From assembly GCF_015234275.1 (NCBI RefSeq), contig NZ_JADGII010000002.1: a stretch of 64,000 bases of DNA; one strand, written 5' to 3'. The DNA is from Prosthecochloris ethylica. Its GTDB lineage: Bacteria > Bacteroidota > Chlorobiia > Chlorobiales > Chlorobiaceae. Positions within the stretch are counted from its first letter, which is position 1. Every line of letters starts with the position of its first letter. The notes under the pieces are model-generated. The model was not told the DNA's origin, made no database searches, and saw nothing but the letters and a program-made list of their open reading frames with translations. Made by a program: the position numbers and the translations under genes. Shown piece after piece: positions 8,958 to 18,866 of the stretch.

Positions 8958-11234
8958 TCAGAGTTCGTCGAGATGAAGGGCCTGTTCGAGGGCAGGATAG
9001 TATGCCTTCATAAGTTCCCCGGTGGTGAAGGATGTGACCGGTCGACCGTTGACTTCGATCGATCCGCCCTCTTCCTGGACCTTGCCGATGACTCTGGCGT
9101 CGATACTGTGCTGTCGGGCCATGTCGACGACGGTTGCCGCGTTATCTGCCGGCAGACTGAGCAGTACTCTTCCCTGTGCTTCCGAATACAGGGTTTGCTG
9201 TATCATGGTGTCACCCGGTTCGCAGCATTCAAGGTCAACCGCGAATCCGAGAGGGTTTGCGGTATTCATGATTGCCTTTTCTGCCAGCGCCGTGACCAGT
9301 CCTCCGTCAGAGATGTCATGCGCTGAACTGATGAGCCCCGAGGCAGCAAGGCGGACAAGGAGGTCCTGAAGATGTCGCTCATGCTCCAGGTCAAATACCG
9401 GTGCCGCGGTCCCGGGAGTCTGGTGTTCCATGACCAGGTATTCGCTTCCGTCAAGTGTCAGTTGAGGGTCTCCCAGAAGAAGAATGGCGTCACCGGGTGT
9501 ACGGAAGGTCGACAGGGTCAGATGTGCCATGTCGTCGAGAAGGCCGATCATGCCGATGACCGGCGTCGGGTAAATGGCCGTCCCTGTAAGCGACGATTCA
9601 TTGTAAAAGCTGACGTTGCCGCCGGTGACCGGGGTGTCGAATGCGCGGCAGGCATCCCCCATGCCCTGGACTGCGGACTTGAACTGGAAGTACACATCCG
9701 GTTTGTAGGGATTGCCGAAATTGAGGCAGTTGGTGACCGCGAGAGGACGAGCGCCGGTACAGGCAATGTTGCGCGCACATTCTGCAACGGCTATCATACC
9801 TCCTGCATGCGGGTCGAGGTAGACGTATCGGGCATTGCAGTCAGTCTGCATGGCGAGGCCTTTCCTTGTGCCCCTGATACGGATGACCGCAGCATCGGTC
9901 TGGCCTGTCGCGGTGACGGTATTGGTCTGTACCATCGAATCGTACTGCTGGTACACCCACTCCTTGCTTGCGATATTCGGCCTCGAGAGCAAACGCAGGG
10001 TGGTGTCGTGAAAATCGATACTCGTATCGGGGTTGATGTCTGGAGCGGTCGTGTCGGTTTTTTTTTCTTCTGTTTCCCTGATGTAGACCGGCGCGCCTCC
10101 GCCGAGGACCAGGGATGTTGCCGGGATTTCGGCAACCACGCGGTTGTTGTGGCGGATGCGCAACAGGTTGTCTGACGTGACTCTGCCGATGACGACGGCA
10201 TGGATATCCCACTTGCGGTACACATCGATAATCTCCTGTTCACGGCCTTTTTTGGCAACAAGCAGCATGCGTTCCTGGGACTCGGAGAGCATGATTTCGT
10301 AGGCCGACATCCCCTCTTCGCGAACAGGGACCTTGTCGAGGTCGACGTCAAGCCCCCCGTGACCGTGCTTTTCGATGCCCCGTGCGCTCATTTCCGAGGT
10401 CGAACTGGTGATTCCGGCGGCACCCATGTCCTGAAGACCGGTAACGCAGCCGGTTTCGATGGCCTCGAGGGTTGCTTCGAGGAGAAGTTTCTCGGCAAAT
10501 GGGTCTCCGACCTGCACGCTCGGACGTTTGTCTTCTGATGCCTCGCTGAGGTCTTCCGAGGCGAACGTTGCGCCGTGTATGCCGTCGCGGCCCGTTGCCG
10601 AGCCGACAATGAGGACCGGATTGCCTTCGCCTTCAGCGGTTGCGCTGACCGTTTTGTGGTGTTCCACAAGCCCGACCGACATCGCGTTCACGAGAGGATT
10701 TCCGGTGTAGGCGTCTTCGAAGTAGATTTCCCCCCCGACGGTCGGGACGCCGAACGAGTTGCCGTAATCCCCGATTCCCCTGACTACTCCGTCAACAAGG
10801 TAGCGGACCCTGGGGTCCCGGGGTGAGCCGAAGCGCAGGGAGTTGAGGGCGGCGACCGGACGGGCTCCCATGGTGAAAATGTCTCGATGGATGCCGCCTA
10901 CCCCTGTAGCTGCGCCCTGGTAGGGTTCGACTGCCGAAGGATGGTTGTGGGATTCTATTTTGAAGGCGACGGCGAGGTTGTCTCCGATGTCGACCAGGCC
11001 GGCATTTTCTTCCCCGGCACTGCTGAGAAGCTTTTCTCCTTCGCGCGGCAGGGTTTTGAGGACGGCTATGGAGTTTTTGTAGCTGCAGTGTTCCGACCAC
11101 ATGACCGAAAAAATGCCCAGCTCGGTGAATGTGGGTGTTCTCTGGAGAATCTCCTGTATCTTCAGGTACTCTTCTTCGTTGAGCCCGTGCTCACGGGCGA
11201 GGTTCAGCGTTACTTCTGGTTCTCGGTGTGTCAT
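8958..11234 (-). CDS. purL: Phosphoribosylformylglycinamidine synthase subunit PurL
   Basis: A 758-residue small-type PurL, which uses ATP and ammonia delivered by PurQ to convert FGAR to FGAM in purine synthesis. The N-terminus MTHREPEVTLNLA, the FSVMWSEHCSYKNS motif, KIESHNHPSAVEPYQGAATGVGG and two repeated AIRS-like halves are all present. The frame is open upstream into secA, but the ATG at 11234 gives the normal family length and start. It lies 31 bases downstream of secA and just before nnr, so the three are probably co-transcribed. PurQ and PurS are not in the window. Confidence 0.96.
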   Translation of the reverse strand: MTHREPEVTLNLAREHGLNEEEYLKIQEILQRTPTFTELGIFSVMWSEHCSYKNSIAVLKTLPREGEKLLSSAGEENAGLVDIGDNLAVAFKIESHNHPSAVEPYQGAATGVGGIHRDIFTMGARPVAALNSLRFGSPRDPRVRYLVDGVVRGIGDYGNSFGVPTVGGEIYFEDAYTGNPLVNAMSVGLVEHHKTVSATAEGEGNPVLIVGSATGRDGIHGATFASEDLSEASEDKRPSVQVGDPFAEKLLLEATLEAIETGCVTGLQDMGAAGITSSTSEMSARGIEKHGHGGLDVDLDKVPVREEGMSAYEIMLSESQERMLLVAKKGREQEIIDVYRKWDIHAVVIGRVTSDNLLRIRHNNRVVAEIPATSLVLGGGAPVYIRETEEKKTDTTAPDINPDTSIDFHDTTLRLLSRPNIASKEWVYQQYDSMVQTNTVTATGQTDAAVIRIRGTRKGLAMQTDCNARYVYLDPHAGGMIAVAECARNIACTGARPLAVTNCLNFGNPYKPDVYFQFKSAVQGMGDACRAFDTPVTGGNVSFYNESSLTGTAIYPTPVIGMIGLLDDMAHLTLSTFRTPGDAILLLGDPQLTLDGSEYLVMEHQTPGTAAPVFDLEHERHLQDLLVRLAASGLISSAHDISDGGLVTALAEKAIMNTANPLGFAVDLECCEPGDTMIQQTLYSEAQGRVLLSLPADNAATVVDMARQHSIDARVIGKVQEEGGSIEVNGRPVTSFTTGELMKAYYPALEQALHLDEL

Positions 11235-11265
11235 ATTCTGTGCTTTACGGTTCAGCTCGCATGGA

Positions 11266-14200
11266 TTATCTGCCGCAGCAGTTTTTGTATTTCTTTCCGC
11301 TTCCGCAGGGGCAGGGATCGTTACGCCCCGGTGTTTTTTCGGCTTTTGCCGGCTGGGGTCGGGCTTCTTCCGATTCGGCGTCAGCTGCCGGAGCGCCAGC
11401 AGCGGATGGCTGTGAGGCTTCAGCCTGGCGGTATGCGTCTGCCCCTTCTTCATGACGTGCAACAAGCCGGTCTTTTTTCAGCTCTGATTTGCGGCGTTCC
11501 TCTTCGATCTCTTTCTGGGCTTCAGGTGTGACAGGGAAGAGTTTGAAGGCCAGGGAGAGGGTGTTCTGCTCGATGTCGCGGAGCAGGTCGACAAACAGCC
11601 TGTAGGCCTCCTGCTTGTACTCGAGCAGGGGGTCTTTCTGCCCGTACGCCCTGAGGTTGATGCCTTCCTTGACGGTATCGATTTCACGCAGGTGCTCTCT
11701 CCATTTCTGGTCGATGACACTCAGCACGGCATATTTTTCTATCTGCTGCATGATCTCTGCAGGAATCATTTCCTCTTTGCGCCGGTAGAATTTCAGGGCG
11801 GTCGAGTAGATGTTTTCAGCGACCTCGTCGACGGATGCGGCTGACAGCTCGTCATCACTGATCCTGAATTCTACCGAGAGTTCCCTGAGGATCTGCTCTT
11901 CCAGGCCCTTGGAGTCGCTGTCCTGGTGGTATTTCTGTGCGACAGCAGACGTATACTCGTGCAGGAGGTCGAAAATATCGGCGGTAAGCCGCTTCTTGAC
12001 GAGCGCATTGCGCCGGCGTTTATAAATGACTTCCCGCTGCTGGTTGAGCACATCGTCATATTCAAGCAGCCGCTTTCTTATGGAGAAATTCTGTTCTTCC
12101 ACTTTTTTCTGCGCGCGCTCGATTGATTTCGTGACCATCGGATGCTCGATAATGTCACCCTCTTCATGGCCGAGCTTATCCATAATGGAGATCACCCTGT
12201 CCGACCCGAACAGGCGCATCAGGTTGTCTTCGAGCGATACGTAGAAAATCGATTCGCCCGGGTCGCCCTGGCGTCCGGCACGTCCCCGCAGCTGGCGGTC
12301 GATTCGCCTGGATTCGTGGCGTTCCGAACCAAGAATGAACAGTCCGCCGAGGTTGCGGACCCCTTCGCCAAGCTTGATGTCGGTCCCTCTGCCAGCCATG
12401 TTCGTGGCAATGGTGACCGCACCCTGCTGACCCGCCTTCGCCACGATCTCGGCCTCACTTTCATGCTGCTTGGCATTGAGCACGCTGTGTGGGATACGCT
12501 TGCCCCTGAGCATGCGCGAAAGGGTTTCCGACACCTCGACACTCGCGGTGCCGACCAGGACCGGCTGGCCCTTGCTGCGCAGTTCGGTGATCTTTCCGAT
12601 AATCGCGTTGTACTTTTCGCGGCGTGTCTTGAATACCAGGTCGTTCCGGTCTTTTCTCTGAATAGGCCTGTTCGTCGGAATGACGACGACATCGAGCCGG
12701 TAAATTTCGAAGAATTCAGATGATTCTGTTTCCGCTGTACCGGTCATGCCGGCAAGCTTCTTGTAGAGGCGGAAATAGTTCTGGATGGTGACGGTCGCCA
12801 TTGTCTGGGTTTCGCCTTCGATCTTGACGTTTTCCTTGGCTTCTATCGCCTGGTGCAGGCCGTCGCTGTAGCGTCGCCCGGGCAGAATCCTGCCGGTGAA
12901 CTCATCGACGATCATGACCTGCCCGTTCTGGACAACGTACTCGTCGTCGCGGTCAAAAAGCGAATATGCTTTCAGCAGCTGGCTGATATTGTGCAGCTGT
13001 TCGGAACGGTCCGAAAAGACCCGGTAGACCTCGTCTTTCCGGCGGATTTTTTCCTCTGCGTCGAGCGAGGTGTCGCTGTCGATAGCAGCGATTTCGGTGC
13101 CGACGTCGGGGACGAGAAACAGGTCGCTCTCCTGCTGGCTGAGCTTGCTGAGAAAATCACGCCCCTGATCTGTCAGGTCGATCGTACCGGATTTTTCGTC
13201 GACCGAGTAGTAGAGTTCGTCGTCGACTTCGTGCATCCGGCTGGCGTTGTCTTTCAGGTATTCGTTTTCGACGTTCTGGACAAGCCTGCCTACGCCGGTG
13301 CGCGAAAGAAGCTTGATGAATCGCTGGTTTTTCGGCTGTCCTCTTTTGACCCGCAGCAATGCCAGTCCCGCGTCGAAATCGGTCGGCGAGAGTTTCAGTT
13401 TCTTCTCGGCTTCATTGAGATAGCGTGCGATCAGGTTCTGCTGTGCCTTGACCAGCCGCTCGATCCATGGCTTGATCTCGTTGAACTTGTCGGTATTGGA
13501 GTGGGGGACCGGTCCGGAAATGATCAGCGGAGTGCGGGCTTCGTCGATCAGGACGCTGTCTACCTCGTCGACGATGGCAAAGTAGAATGGGCGCTGCACA
13601 AGATCGTCGGGTGAACCGGCCATGTTGTCGCGAAGATAGTCGAACCCGAATTCGTTGTTGGTGCCGTACGTGATATTACACGCGTACTGTTCCTTGCGTT
13701 CCTGAGGCCTCATGCTGGTCAGGATGACGCCGGTGGTGAGACCGTGGAACTCAAAGACCGGGGTCATCCATTCCCGGTCGCGCTGTGCGAGGTAATCGTT
13801 CACGGTGACAACGTGCACTCCGCGGCCTGTCAGTGCATTGAGGAACGCCGGCAGGGTCGAGACAAGGGTTTTTCCTTCACCTGTCGCCATTTCAGCGATT
13901 TTTCCCTGGTGAAGAACAATGCCGCCGATCAGCTGGACATCGTAGGGGACCATGTCCCAGACCATCGGGTGTCCCATGACCGTATATTCGTGTCCCTTCA
14001 GCCTTCTGCAGGTCTCCTTGACGATGGCGAACGTTTCAGGGAGTATGGTTTCCAGAACCTCGGTCGTGGTGGACTCGTACTCTTCGTCGAGCGCGTCGAG
14101 GTCGGCACTGAGTTTGTCGACACGTTCGGGCTCCAGGTCCGGATCGTCGATTTCCTTCTGCAGGCTGCTGCGCCTGTCATCCAGGTTGGAGAGTGCCGTG

Positions 14201-14361
14201 CGGACAGTTTCCTTCAGCTTCTCTGTTTTCCGGCGCAGCTCATCATCACTCAGCGAGGTAAAAGAGGAGGACAGTTCATTGATGCGTTCGACGACAGGCT
14301 GTATTTTCCTGATATCCTTGTCATGTTTTGAACCGAAGATCTTCTCGAATATTTTCAGCAT
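11266..14361 (-). CDS. secA: Preprotein translocase ATPase SecA
   Basis: The 1031-residue motor of the Sec pathway, peripheral at the membrane with SecYEG. Seen are Walker A in MATGEGKTLVSTLPAFL (about 130), the DEVDSVLIDEARTPL box, the helicase motif MAGRGTDIKLG (about 650) and RGRAGRQGDPG. A C-terminal zinc and SecB-binding tail, NDPCPCGSGKKYKNCC, closes the protein. It is about 130 residues longer than E. coli SecA. The extra sequence includes a charged insertion at about residues 280-400, as is usual in Bacteroidota and Chlorobiota. It heads the secA-purL-nnr run. Confidence 0.98.
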   Translation of the reverse strand: MLKIFEKIFGSKHDKDIRKIQPVVERINELSSSFTSLSDDELRRKTEKLKETVRTALSNLDDRRSSLQKEIDDPDLEPERVDKLSADLDALDEEYESTTTEVLETILPETFAIVKETCRRLKGHEYTVMGHPMVWDMVPYDVQLIGGIVLHQGKIAEMATGEGKTLVSTLPAFLNALTGRGVHVVTVNDYLAQRDREWMTPVFEFHGLTTGVILTSMRPQERKEQYACNITYGTNNEFGFDYLRDNMAGSPDDLVQRPFYFAIVDEVDSVLIDEARTPLIISGPVPHSNTDKFNEIKPWIERLVKAQQNLIARYLNEAEKKLKLSPTDFDAGLALLRVKRGQPKNQRFIKLLSRTGVGRLVQNVENEYLKDNASRMHEVDDELYYSVDEKSGTIDLTDQGRDFLSKLSQQESDLFLVPDVGTEIAAIDSDTSLDAEEKIRRKDEVYRVFSDRSEQLHNISQLLKAYSLFDRDDEYVVQNGQVMIVDEFTGRILPGRRYSDGLHQAIEAKENVKIEGETQTMATVTIQNYFRLYKKLAGMTGTAETESSEFFEIYRLDVVVIPTNRPIQRKDRNDLVFKTRREKYNAIIGKITELRSKGQPVLVGTASVEVSETLSRMLRGKRIPHSVLNAKQHESEAEIVAKAGQQGAVTIATNMAGRGTDIKLGEGVRNLGGLFILGSERHESRRIDRQLRGRAGRQGDPGESIFYVSLEDNLMRLFGSDRVISIMDKLGHEEGDIIEHPMVTKSIERAQKKVEEQNFSIRKRLLEYDDVLNQQREVIYKRRRNALVKKRLTADIFDLLHEYTSAVAQKYHQDSDSKGLEEQILRELSVEFRISDDELSAASVDEVAENIYSTALKFYRRKEEMIPAEIMQQIEKYAVLSVIDQKWREHLREIDTVKEGINLRAYGQKDPLLEYKQEAYRLFVDLLRDIEQNTLSLAFKLFPVTPEAQKEIEEERRKSELKKDRLVARHEEGADAYRQAEASQPSAAGAPAADAESEEARPQPAKAEKTPGRNDPCPCGSGKKYKNCCGR

Positions 14362-14666
14362 TAACCGGGGTGTTGTCTTAGTGGTTACGGAATGAACTGC
14401 CGCAGGTCCGCAGGTGCCATGGCAGGCCTCTGCAGGCTGTTTTCAACTGTTTCATAAGGTATTGAATTAGATGAGGAGAAAAAAATTCAAAACATCCGTT
14501 TGCCTGTTTTTCGGCTGTTCCTGTCAGGGGCGGGAACCCCGGGGGTTTCTTTCCGGTTTGAGCAGGCAGGGACACGTTTCCTGGCGCTGCCGATAGAAAA
14601 GGGGGATTTGTGAAGCCCTGAAATTAAATGTAGCTTGTAATTTACTTCATTTTTAATTGTGAGCAG
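14362..14666. other. Spacer between divergent secA and nrnA-like gene
   Basis: These 305 bases hold no credible gene. A G/C palindrome (AACCCC against GGGGGTT, about 14535-14547) is the only strong local symmetry. A loose plus-strand promoter (TTGTGA near 14609, 17 bases, TAGCTT) may serve the nrnA-like gene. Promoters for both neighbours must lie here, but neither is clear. Confidence 0.4.
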
Positions 14667-15737
14667 ATGATCCAACAGGAATACGGCAGGAGGCTGGGAC
14701 GTGAGGAGTGGCAGAGTTTTATCGATATCCTGCTTTCGGCAGAACACATCGTGCTGACAACCCATGTGAATTCTGACGGTGACGGGCTCGGCAGCGAGGT
14801 GGCACTGTCTGAAGTTCTTCGCTCACTGGGCAAAACCGTCAGCATTATCAACCCGACCGAAGTACCCCCGAATTACCGGTTCCTTTCCAGCACGGTCGAT
14901 ATCGAGGTGTTCGATGCGCACAGCGAGGAGTGTATCCAGGATATCGCACTGGCCGACCTGGTGGTCCTGCTCGACGCCAACCTTCGTGACCGGATGGGCG
15001 GGATCTGGCAGCATGTGGATTTCGGACGTGAAATCGGCAAACTCAAGGTACTTTGTCTCGATCATCACCTCGGGCCGGAGGATTTTGCCGATCTCATGAT
15101 CTGTGAGCCCTATGCGTCATCGACCGGGGAACTGGTCTATGACCTTGTCGTGGCTCTGCAGGAACATGCCGGTCGGCACCTGTTGAGTTCATCGGTCGCC
15201 ACCGGCCTGTATGTGGCCATTATGACAGATACCGGATCGTTCCGTTTTCCCAAAACCACTCCGTATGTCTACGCCGTTGCCGGTGAGCTTGTCGCTGCCG
15301 GAGCAGATCCCAACGATATTTACGATCAGGTGTATAACTCTCTGAATCTTTCTGCGCTGAAGCTTCTTGGAGCAGCACTTTCCGGTATCAGGCTGCTTGA
15401 GCACAACAGGGTGTCCTGGCTGGTCATCACCCAGGATATGCTCCGCATGACCGGCAGCAAGCTCTTCGATACCGATCTGATCATTCGTTATCTTCTCAGT
15501 ATTCCTTCTGTCAGGATTGCCGTGCTGATGGTCGAGATGCATGACGGTCGCACGAAGGTGAGCTTCCGTTCACGCGGAGAGATCTATGTCAACGAAATAG
15601 CGGCAGTTTTCGGCGGAGGGGGGCACAAAAATGCTGCCGGATGCCTGTTGGAATTCTCGCCGGACAAAGCCGGCAAGGTTGTTCTCGACGATGTGCGGGC
15701 ATACCTCGATCAATTGATGAAGACAACTGCAATATAA
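14667..15737 (+). CDS. nrnA: DHH-family phosphoesterase, NrnA-like
   Basis: A 356-residue DHH/DHHA1 protein. The metal-binding motifs are HVNSDGDGLGSE (about 33), LLDAN (about 95) and the DHH in LDHHLG (about 132). The C-terminal DHHA1 substrate motif GGGGHKNAAG sits near 315. Relatives are nano-RNases that also remove the 3' phosphate from pAp, linking RNA turnover with sulfur assimilation. ATG 14667 is preceded by a weak GTGAG ribosome site. It is followed after 15 bases by pepA on the same strand. Confidence 0.9.
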   Translation: MIQQEYGRRLGREEWQSFIDILLSAEHIVLTTHVNSDGDGLGSEVALSEVLRSLGKTVSIINPTEVPPNYRFLSSTVDIEVFDAHSEECIQDIALADLVVLLDANLRDRMGGIWQHVDFGREIGKLKVLCLDHHLGPEDFADLMICEPYASSTGELVYDLVVALQEHAGRHLLSSSVATGLYVAIMTDTGSFRFPKTTPYVYAVAGELVAAGADPNDIYDQVYNSLNLSALKLLGAALSGIRLLEHNRVSWLVITQDMLRMTGSKLFDTDLIIRYLLSIPSVRIAVLMVEMHDGRTKVSFRSRGEIYVNEIAAVFGGGGHKNAAGCLLEFSPDKAGKVVLDDVRAYLDQLMKTTAI

Positions 15738-15752
15738 AGACCGTTATTATTT

Positions 15753-17288
15753 ATGAAGACTGATATGACCGTAACCAAAAGCGCTGTCAAGAACCTGAAA
15801 CTTCCGCTTCTTGCGCTGCCGTTTGTTTCTAAAGGCGTGAAGAAAGATGGCGGAAGGTACCTCGAGTCTCTCGGGCTCGACAAAAAGGTGCTGAAGGATT
15901 TCAGGGCAGATGCTGGTGAAACGCTGATGCTGTATGCCCCTCAAGCAAAGATCAAGGCTTCCAGGGTGCTCCTGCTCGGTCTTGGCGAGGGGGCATCGGC
16001 GGATGATTTCAGGAAGGCCGGGGCTGCCCTGGCACGCCAGGCGGCCGCTGTCAAGGTTGCACGGGCAGGGATCGATGCATCAGCGATCACCGATTGGTCC
16101 GCTGTCAGCGGATTGCCTGTCGACAGGATAGCTGAAGTGTTTGCCGCTTCGGTGGTGAACGGTTTTTACCGGTTCGACCGTCTCAAGAGCGGCAAGGGAA
16201 GAACGAAGGAAAGCGCCGGTGGCCAGAAGGACACAACGCCCTGCATCAGTGAACTGGTGCTTCGTGTCAATGCCGGTGCTGTGAACGATGCCGGACGTGG
16301 AGCCAATGACGGCCTTGTCGTGGCATCCTGCCAGGGGCTTGCACGCGATCTGGTCAATCTTCCGGGTAATCTGCTCAATGCTCTCGATATCGGGCGTTAT
16401 GCCATGGAGTCCGCCGAGAGCTATGGCTACCAGGCCAGGGTGTTCGACAAAAGCGAGATCGAGCGTCTCGGAATGGGGGGGCTGCTTGCAGTGAACAAAG
16501 GCAGCAAGGAGCCCCCGACGTTTTCCGTGCTCGAGCATGATCCGGGGAAAAAAGCCGAACGTACCATATTGCTTGTCGGTAAAGGGGTGACGTTTGATTC
16601 CGGAGGTATTTCCATCAAGCCGTCCAGCGGCATGGATGAAATGAAATCGGATATGGCCGGCGCGGCAGCCGTGTTGGCAACGGTGGAAGCTGCGGCACGT
16701 CTGAGTCTTCCTTTTCGAGTGATCGGGCTTATTCCGGCTACGGATAACATGCCGGGCGGAGCGGCACAGAAGCCCGGGGACGTGATTACCACCTATTCGG
16801 GGATCACGGTGGAGGTCGGTAATACCGACGCGGAGGGAAGGCTGATCCTTGCCGATGCGCTCTCATGGGGTATAGAAGAGTACCGGCCTGATACGGTTAT
16901 TGATCTGGCAACCCTTACGGGGGCCTGTATCGTCGCGCTTGGCCACGGCGTCGCAGGTATGTTCAGTAACGATGATATGCTTGCGGCTTCGCTGTTCGAT
17001 GCCGGGCAGCAGAGTGGCGAAAAGGTCTGGAGGCTGCCGCTCTGGGACGAGTACGACGAGATGATCAAGTCCGAGGTGGCCGATGTTCACAATACCGGTA
17101 GTCGTGGGGCCGGTACCATTACGGCGGCCAAGTTTCTGCAGCGGTTCATCGACGGCCACCCGCAGTGGGCACATCTCGATATTGCCGGTCCGTCCTTTGC
17201 CGCGAAGGCTTCACCGGGCAAGCTCCAGGGCGGGACAGGGTTCGGTGTGAGCCTGCTTCTCGATTATCTGCGATCTCTGCAGAAATAA
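15753..17288 (+). CDS. pepA: Leucyl aminopeptidase (M17)
   Basis: A 511-residue cytosolic M17 aminopeptidase. The C-terminal catalytic domain carries the two-zinc site segments VGKGVTFDSGGISIKP (about 275) and the family signature NTDAEGRLILADAL (about 353). The first 170 residues are the variable N-terminal domain. It releases N-terminal amino acids from peptides; some homologues also bind DNA. ATG 15753 fits the family start, with ATG 15765 as a close alternative. It lies between the DHH gene and a lipase-like gene on the same strand. Confidence 0.95.
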   Translation: MKTDMTVTKSAVKNLKLPLLALPFVSKGVKKDGGRYLESLGLDKKVLKDFRADAGETLMLYAPQAKIKASRVLLLGLGEGASADDFRKAGAALARQAAAVKVARAGIDASAITDWSAVSGLPVDRIAEVFAASVVNGFYRFDRLKSGKGRTKESAGGQKDTTPCISELVLRVNAGAVNDAGRGANDGLVVASCQGLARDLVNLPGNLLNALDIGRYAMESAESYGYQARVFDKSEIERLGMGGLLAVNKGSKEPPTFSVLEHDPGKKAERTILLVGKGVTFDSGGISIKPSSGMDEMKSDMAGAAAVLATVEAAARLSLPFRVIGLIPATDNMPGGAAQKPGDVITTYSGITVEVGNTDAEGRLILADALSWGIEEYRPDTVIDLATLTGACIVALGHGVAGMFSNDDMLAASLFDAGQQSGEKVWRLPLWDEYDEMIKSEVADVHNTGSRGAGTITAAKFLQRFIDGHPQWAHLDIAGPSFAAKASPGKLQGGTGFGVSLLLDYLRSLQK

Positions 17289-17313
17289 TCTCTTTTCCCT
17301 GAAAGGCCTTGTT

Positions 17314-18018
17314 ATGAACAGTGTTTCTCAGCATCCTGTCATCATCATTCCCGGAGTTCTGTTCTGGGACGGGCTCTATAACGGGATGAAGCAGGCTCTT
17401 GCCCGCTATATTCCGCAAGAGCGCATAGCCATTGTGCCGGTGACGCTCGTTGACTGGATTGGATTTCCACCCTCTCCGGAGCGTTCGACCAACCGGGTCA
17501 TGGCTTCCCTTGACAGAACGGTACGGGTGATGCACGAGCGGTTTCCGGGGGAACCGCTGACATTTGTCGCTCACAGTGGAGGTGGTACGGTTGCCCTGAT
17601 CTATCTTCTCGAGCAGGTGTTTCAGGGAGACGTGTATCACATGCGGCATGTGGTCGGAACGTTGCTGACTCTCGGCACACCTTTTGTGACCCGGGAGCAC
17701 TACGCGAAAATCAAGACCGATTTTATTCGGCAGTGGCTCGACAGGCGTTTTTTTGAGGATTGCCGTGTCGTTTCCGTTGTCGGAAACGATTATCACGGTT
17801 CGCTGTCAGGAACGATGGTCGAGCGGGTCTGTTACCATTTTTACCAGAATGTCTGCGGAAAAGGAGCGGTGAGCGGTGACGGGATCGTGCCTGTCGAGAG
17901 CTGTTATCTCGAGGGTGCTGAACATGTCACTGTTTCAGGCGTCGAACATCTGCCAACACCTCATACCAGATGGTATGGGACAACAGAAGGGGTGGAACAA
18001 TGGGTGCACTTGCTGTGA
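17314..18018 (+). CDS. Alpha/beta hydrolase, lipase-like
   Basis: A 234-residue alpha/beta hydrolase. HPVIIIPGVLFWDG near the start is the first beta strand and oxyanion region. The nucleophile elbow is FVAHSGGG, with Ser near residue 90. A late DGIVPV segment (about 190) and a final histidine in VEHLPTPH complete a likely Ser-Asp-His triad. This pattern is seen in bacterial triacylglycerol lipase-like and esterase proteins. There is no signal peptide, so it is probably cytosolic; the substrate is unknown. It overlaps the following lipoprotein gene by 19 bases. Confidence 0.75.
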   Translation: MNSVSQHPVIIIPGVLFWDGLYNGMKQALARYIPQERIAIVPVTLVDWIGFPPSPERSTNRVMASLDRTVRVMHERFPGEPLTFVAHSGGGTVALIYLLEQVFQGDVYHMRHVVGTLLTLGTPFVTREHYAKIKTDFIRQWLDRRFFEDCRVVSVVGNDYHGSLSGTMVERVCYHFYQNVCGKGAVSGDGIVPVESCYLEGAEHVTVSGVEHLPTPHTRWYGTTEGVEQWVHLL

Positions 18019-18857
18019 GAAAACGGGCATTTCGGGTTGTGGCTGTGCCGCTCATGGTGCTTGCCTTGCTGTGCGGCGGATGCACTCCATCGTCCGATGA
18101 TGTCCGTCAAAGCCGGGAACACGTTGATTCCGTTATGGCTATCCTGACCCGTGTGCAGGAAAATCTTGGAAGGATACAGCAGAAAGAGGCTGTTGTCGAG
18201 CGTCTTTCGTCGGATATCGAACGTCGGGCCGGAGCGGAACGTCCGGAAGATATCGGACAGGATATTTCAGCGAGTATCCGTTTTATCGATTCCACCCTTG
18301 AAGCGAGCAGGAACCTGGTTGCACAGCTCGAGAAGGAAAACCGGGAGTCACGGTTCCGGCTCGAGTCGGTCGATCAGCTGACTGCAGAGCTCAGAAGTAC
18401 GATAGAGCGCAAGGACCAGGAAATACGGCGTCTCAAGGGGGAGGTACAGATGCTTGACGAACAGGTTGCAGATCTCCTGGAAACCGTTGACGTACTTGAC
18501 GAGTTTATCCTGGAGCAGGAGGGCAAACTGTCGTACGCATATTATATCTCCGGTTCGTATGACGAGCTTGTCAGGAAAGGGGTTCTCGTCCGTTCGGGCA
18601 ATCCGCTTTCGGGGATTTTCAGCCAGGAGTACCGTCTTGCCGATGACTTCGATGTTTCACTGTTCCAGAGGATAGATATCATGGAGACGAGAGACCTTTT
18701 TTTTGAAGAACCGCCCCGTCAGCTGCGTATCGTCACCCCGCATACCGCGGGTTCCTACGAGATGGTCGGAGGAGATCGCTCGTCACTGCTCTTGATCAAT
18801 GATGAGAGCGAGTTCTGGAAAAAATCCCGTTGCCTGGTGATTGTTGTCGAGAACTGA
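18000..18857 (+). CDS. Coiled-coil lipoprotein
   Basis: A 285-residue protein with a basic, hydrophobic N-terminus and a lipobox-like LLCGGC, so it is probably lipid-anchored after cleavage at Cys about 26. Residues about 30-170 are heptad-rich and charged, forming a long coiled coil. The C-terminal part is globular and ends in hydrophobic strands. The start at ATG 18000 was chosen because the frame upstream (17970) lies deep in the hydrolase gene. The overlap suggests translational coupling with that gene. No specific family is recognised; a cell-envelope role is inferred. Confidence 0.75.
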   Translation: MGALAVRKRAFRVVAVPLMVLALLCGGCTPSSDDVRQSREHVDSVMAILTRVQENLGRIQQKEAVVERLSSDIERRAGAERPEDIGQDISASIRFIDSTLEASRNLVAQLEKENRESRFRLESVDQLTAELRSTIERKDQEIRRLKGEVQMLDEQVADLLETVDVLDEFILEQEGKLSYAYYISGSYDELVRKGVLVRSGNPLSGIFSQEYRLADDFDVSLFQRIDIMETRDLFFEEPPRQLRIVTPHTAGSYEMVGGDRSSLLLINDESEFWKKSRCLVIVVEN

Positions 18858-18866
18858 GCTGCGATT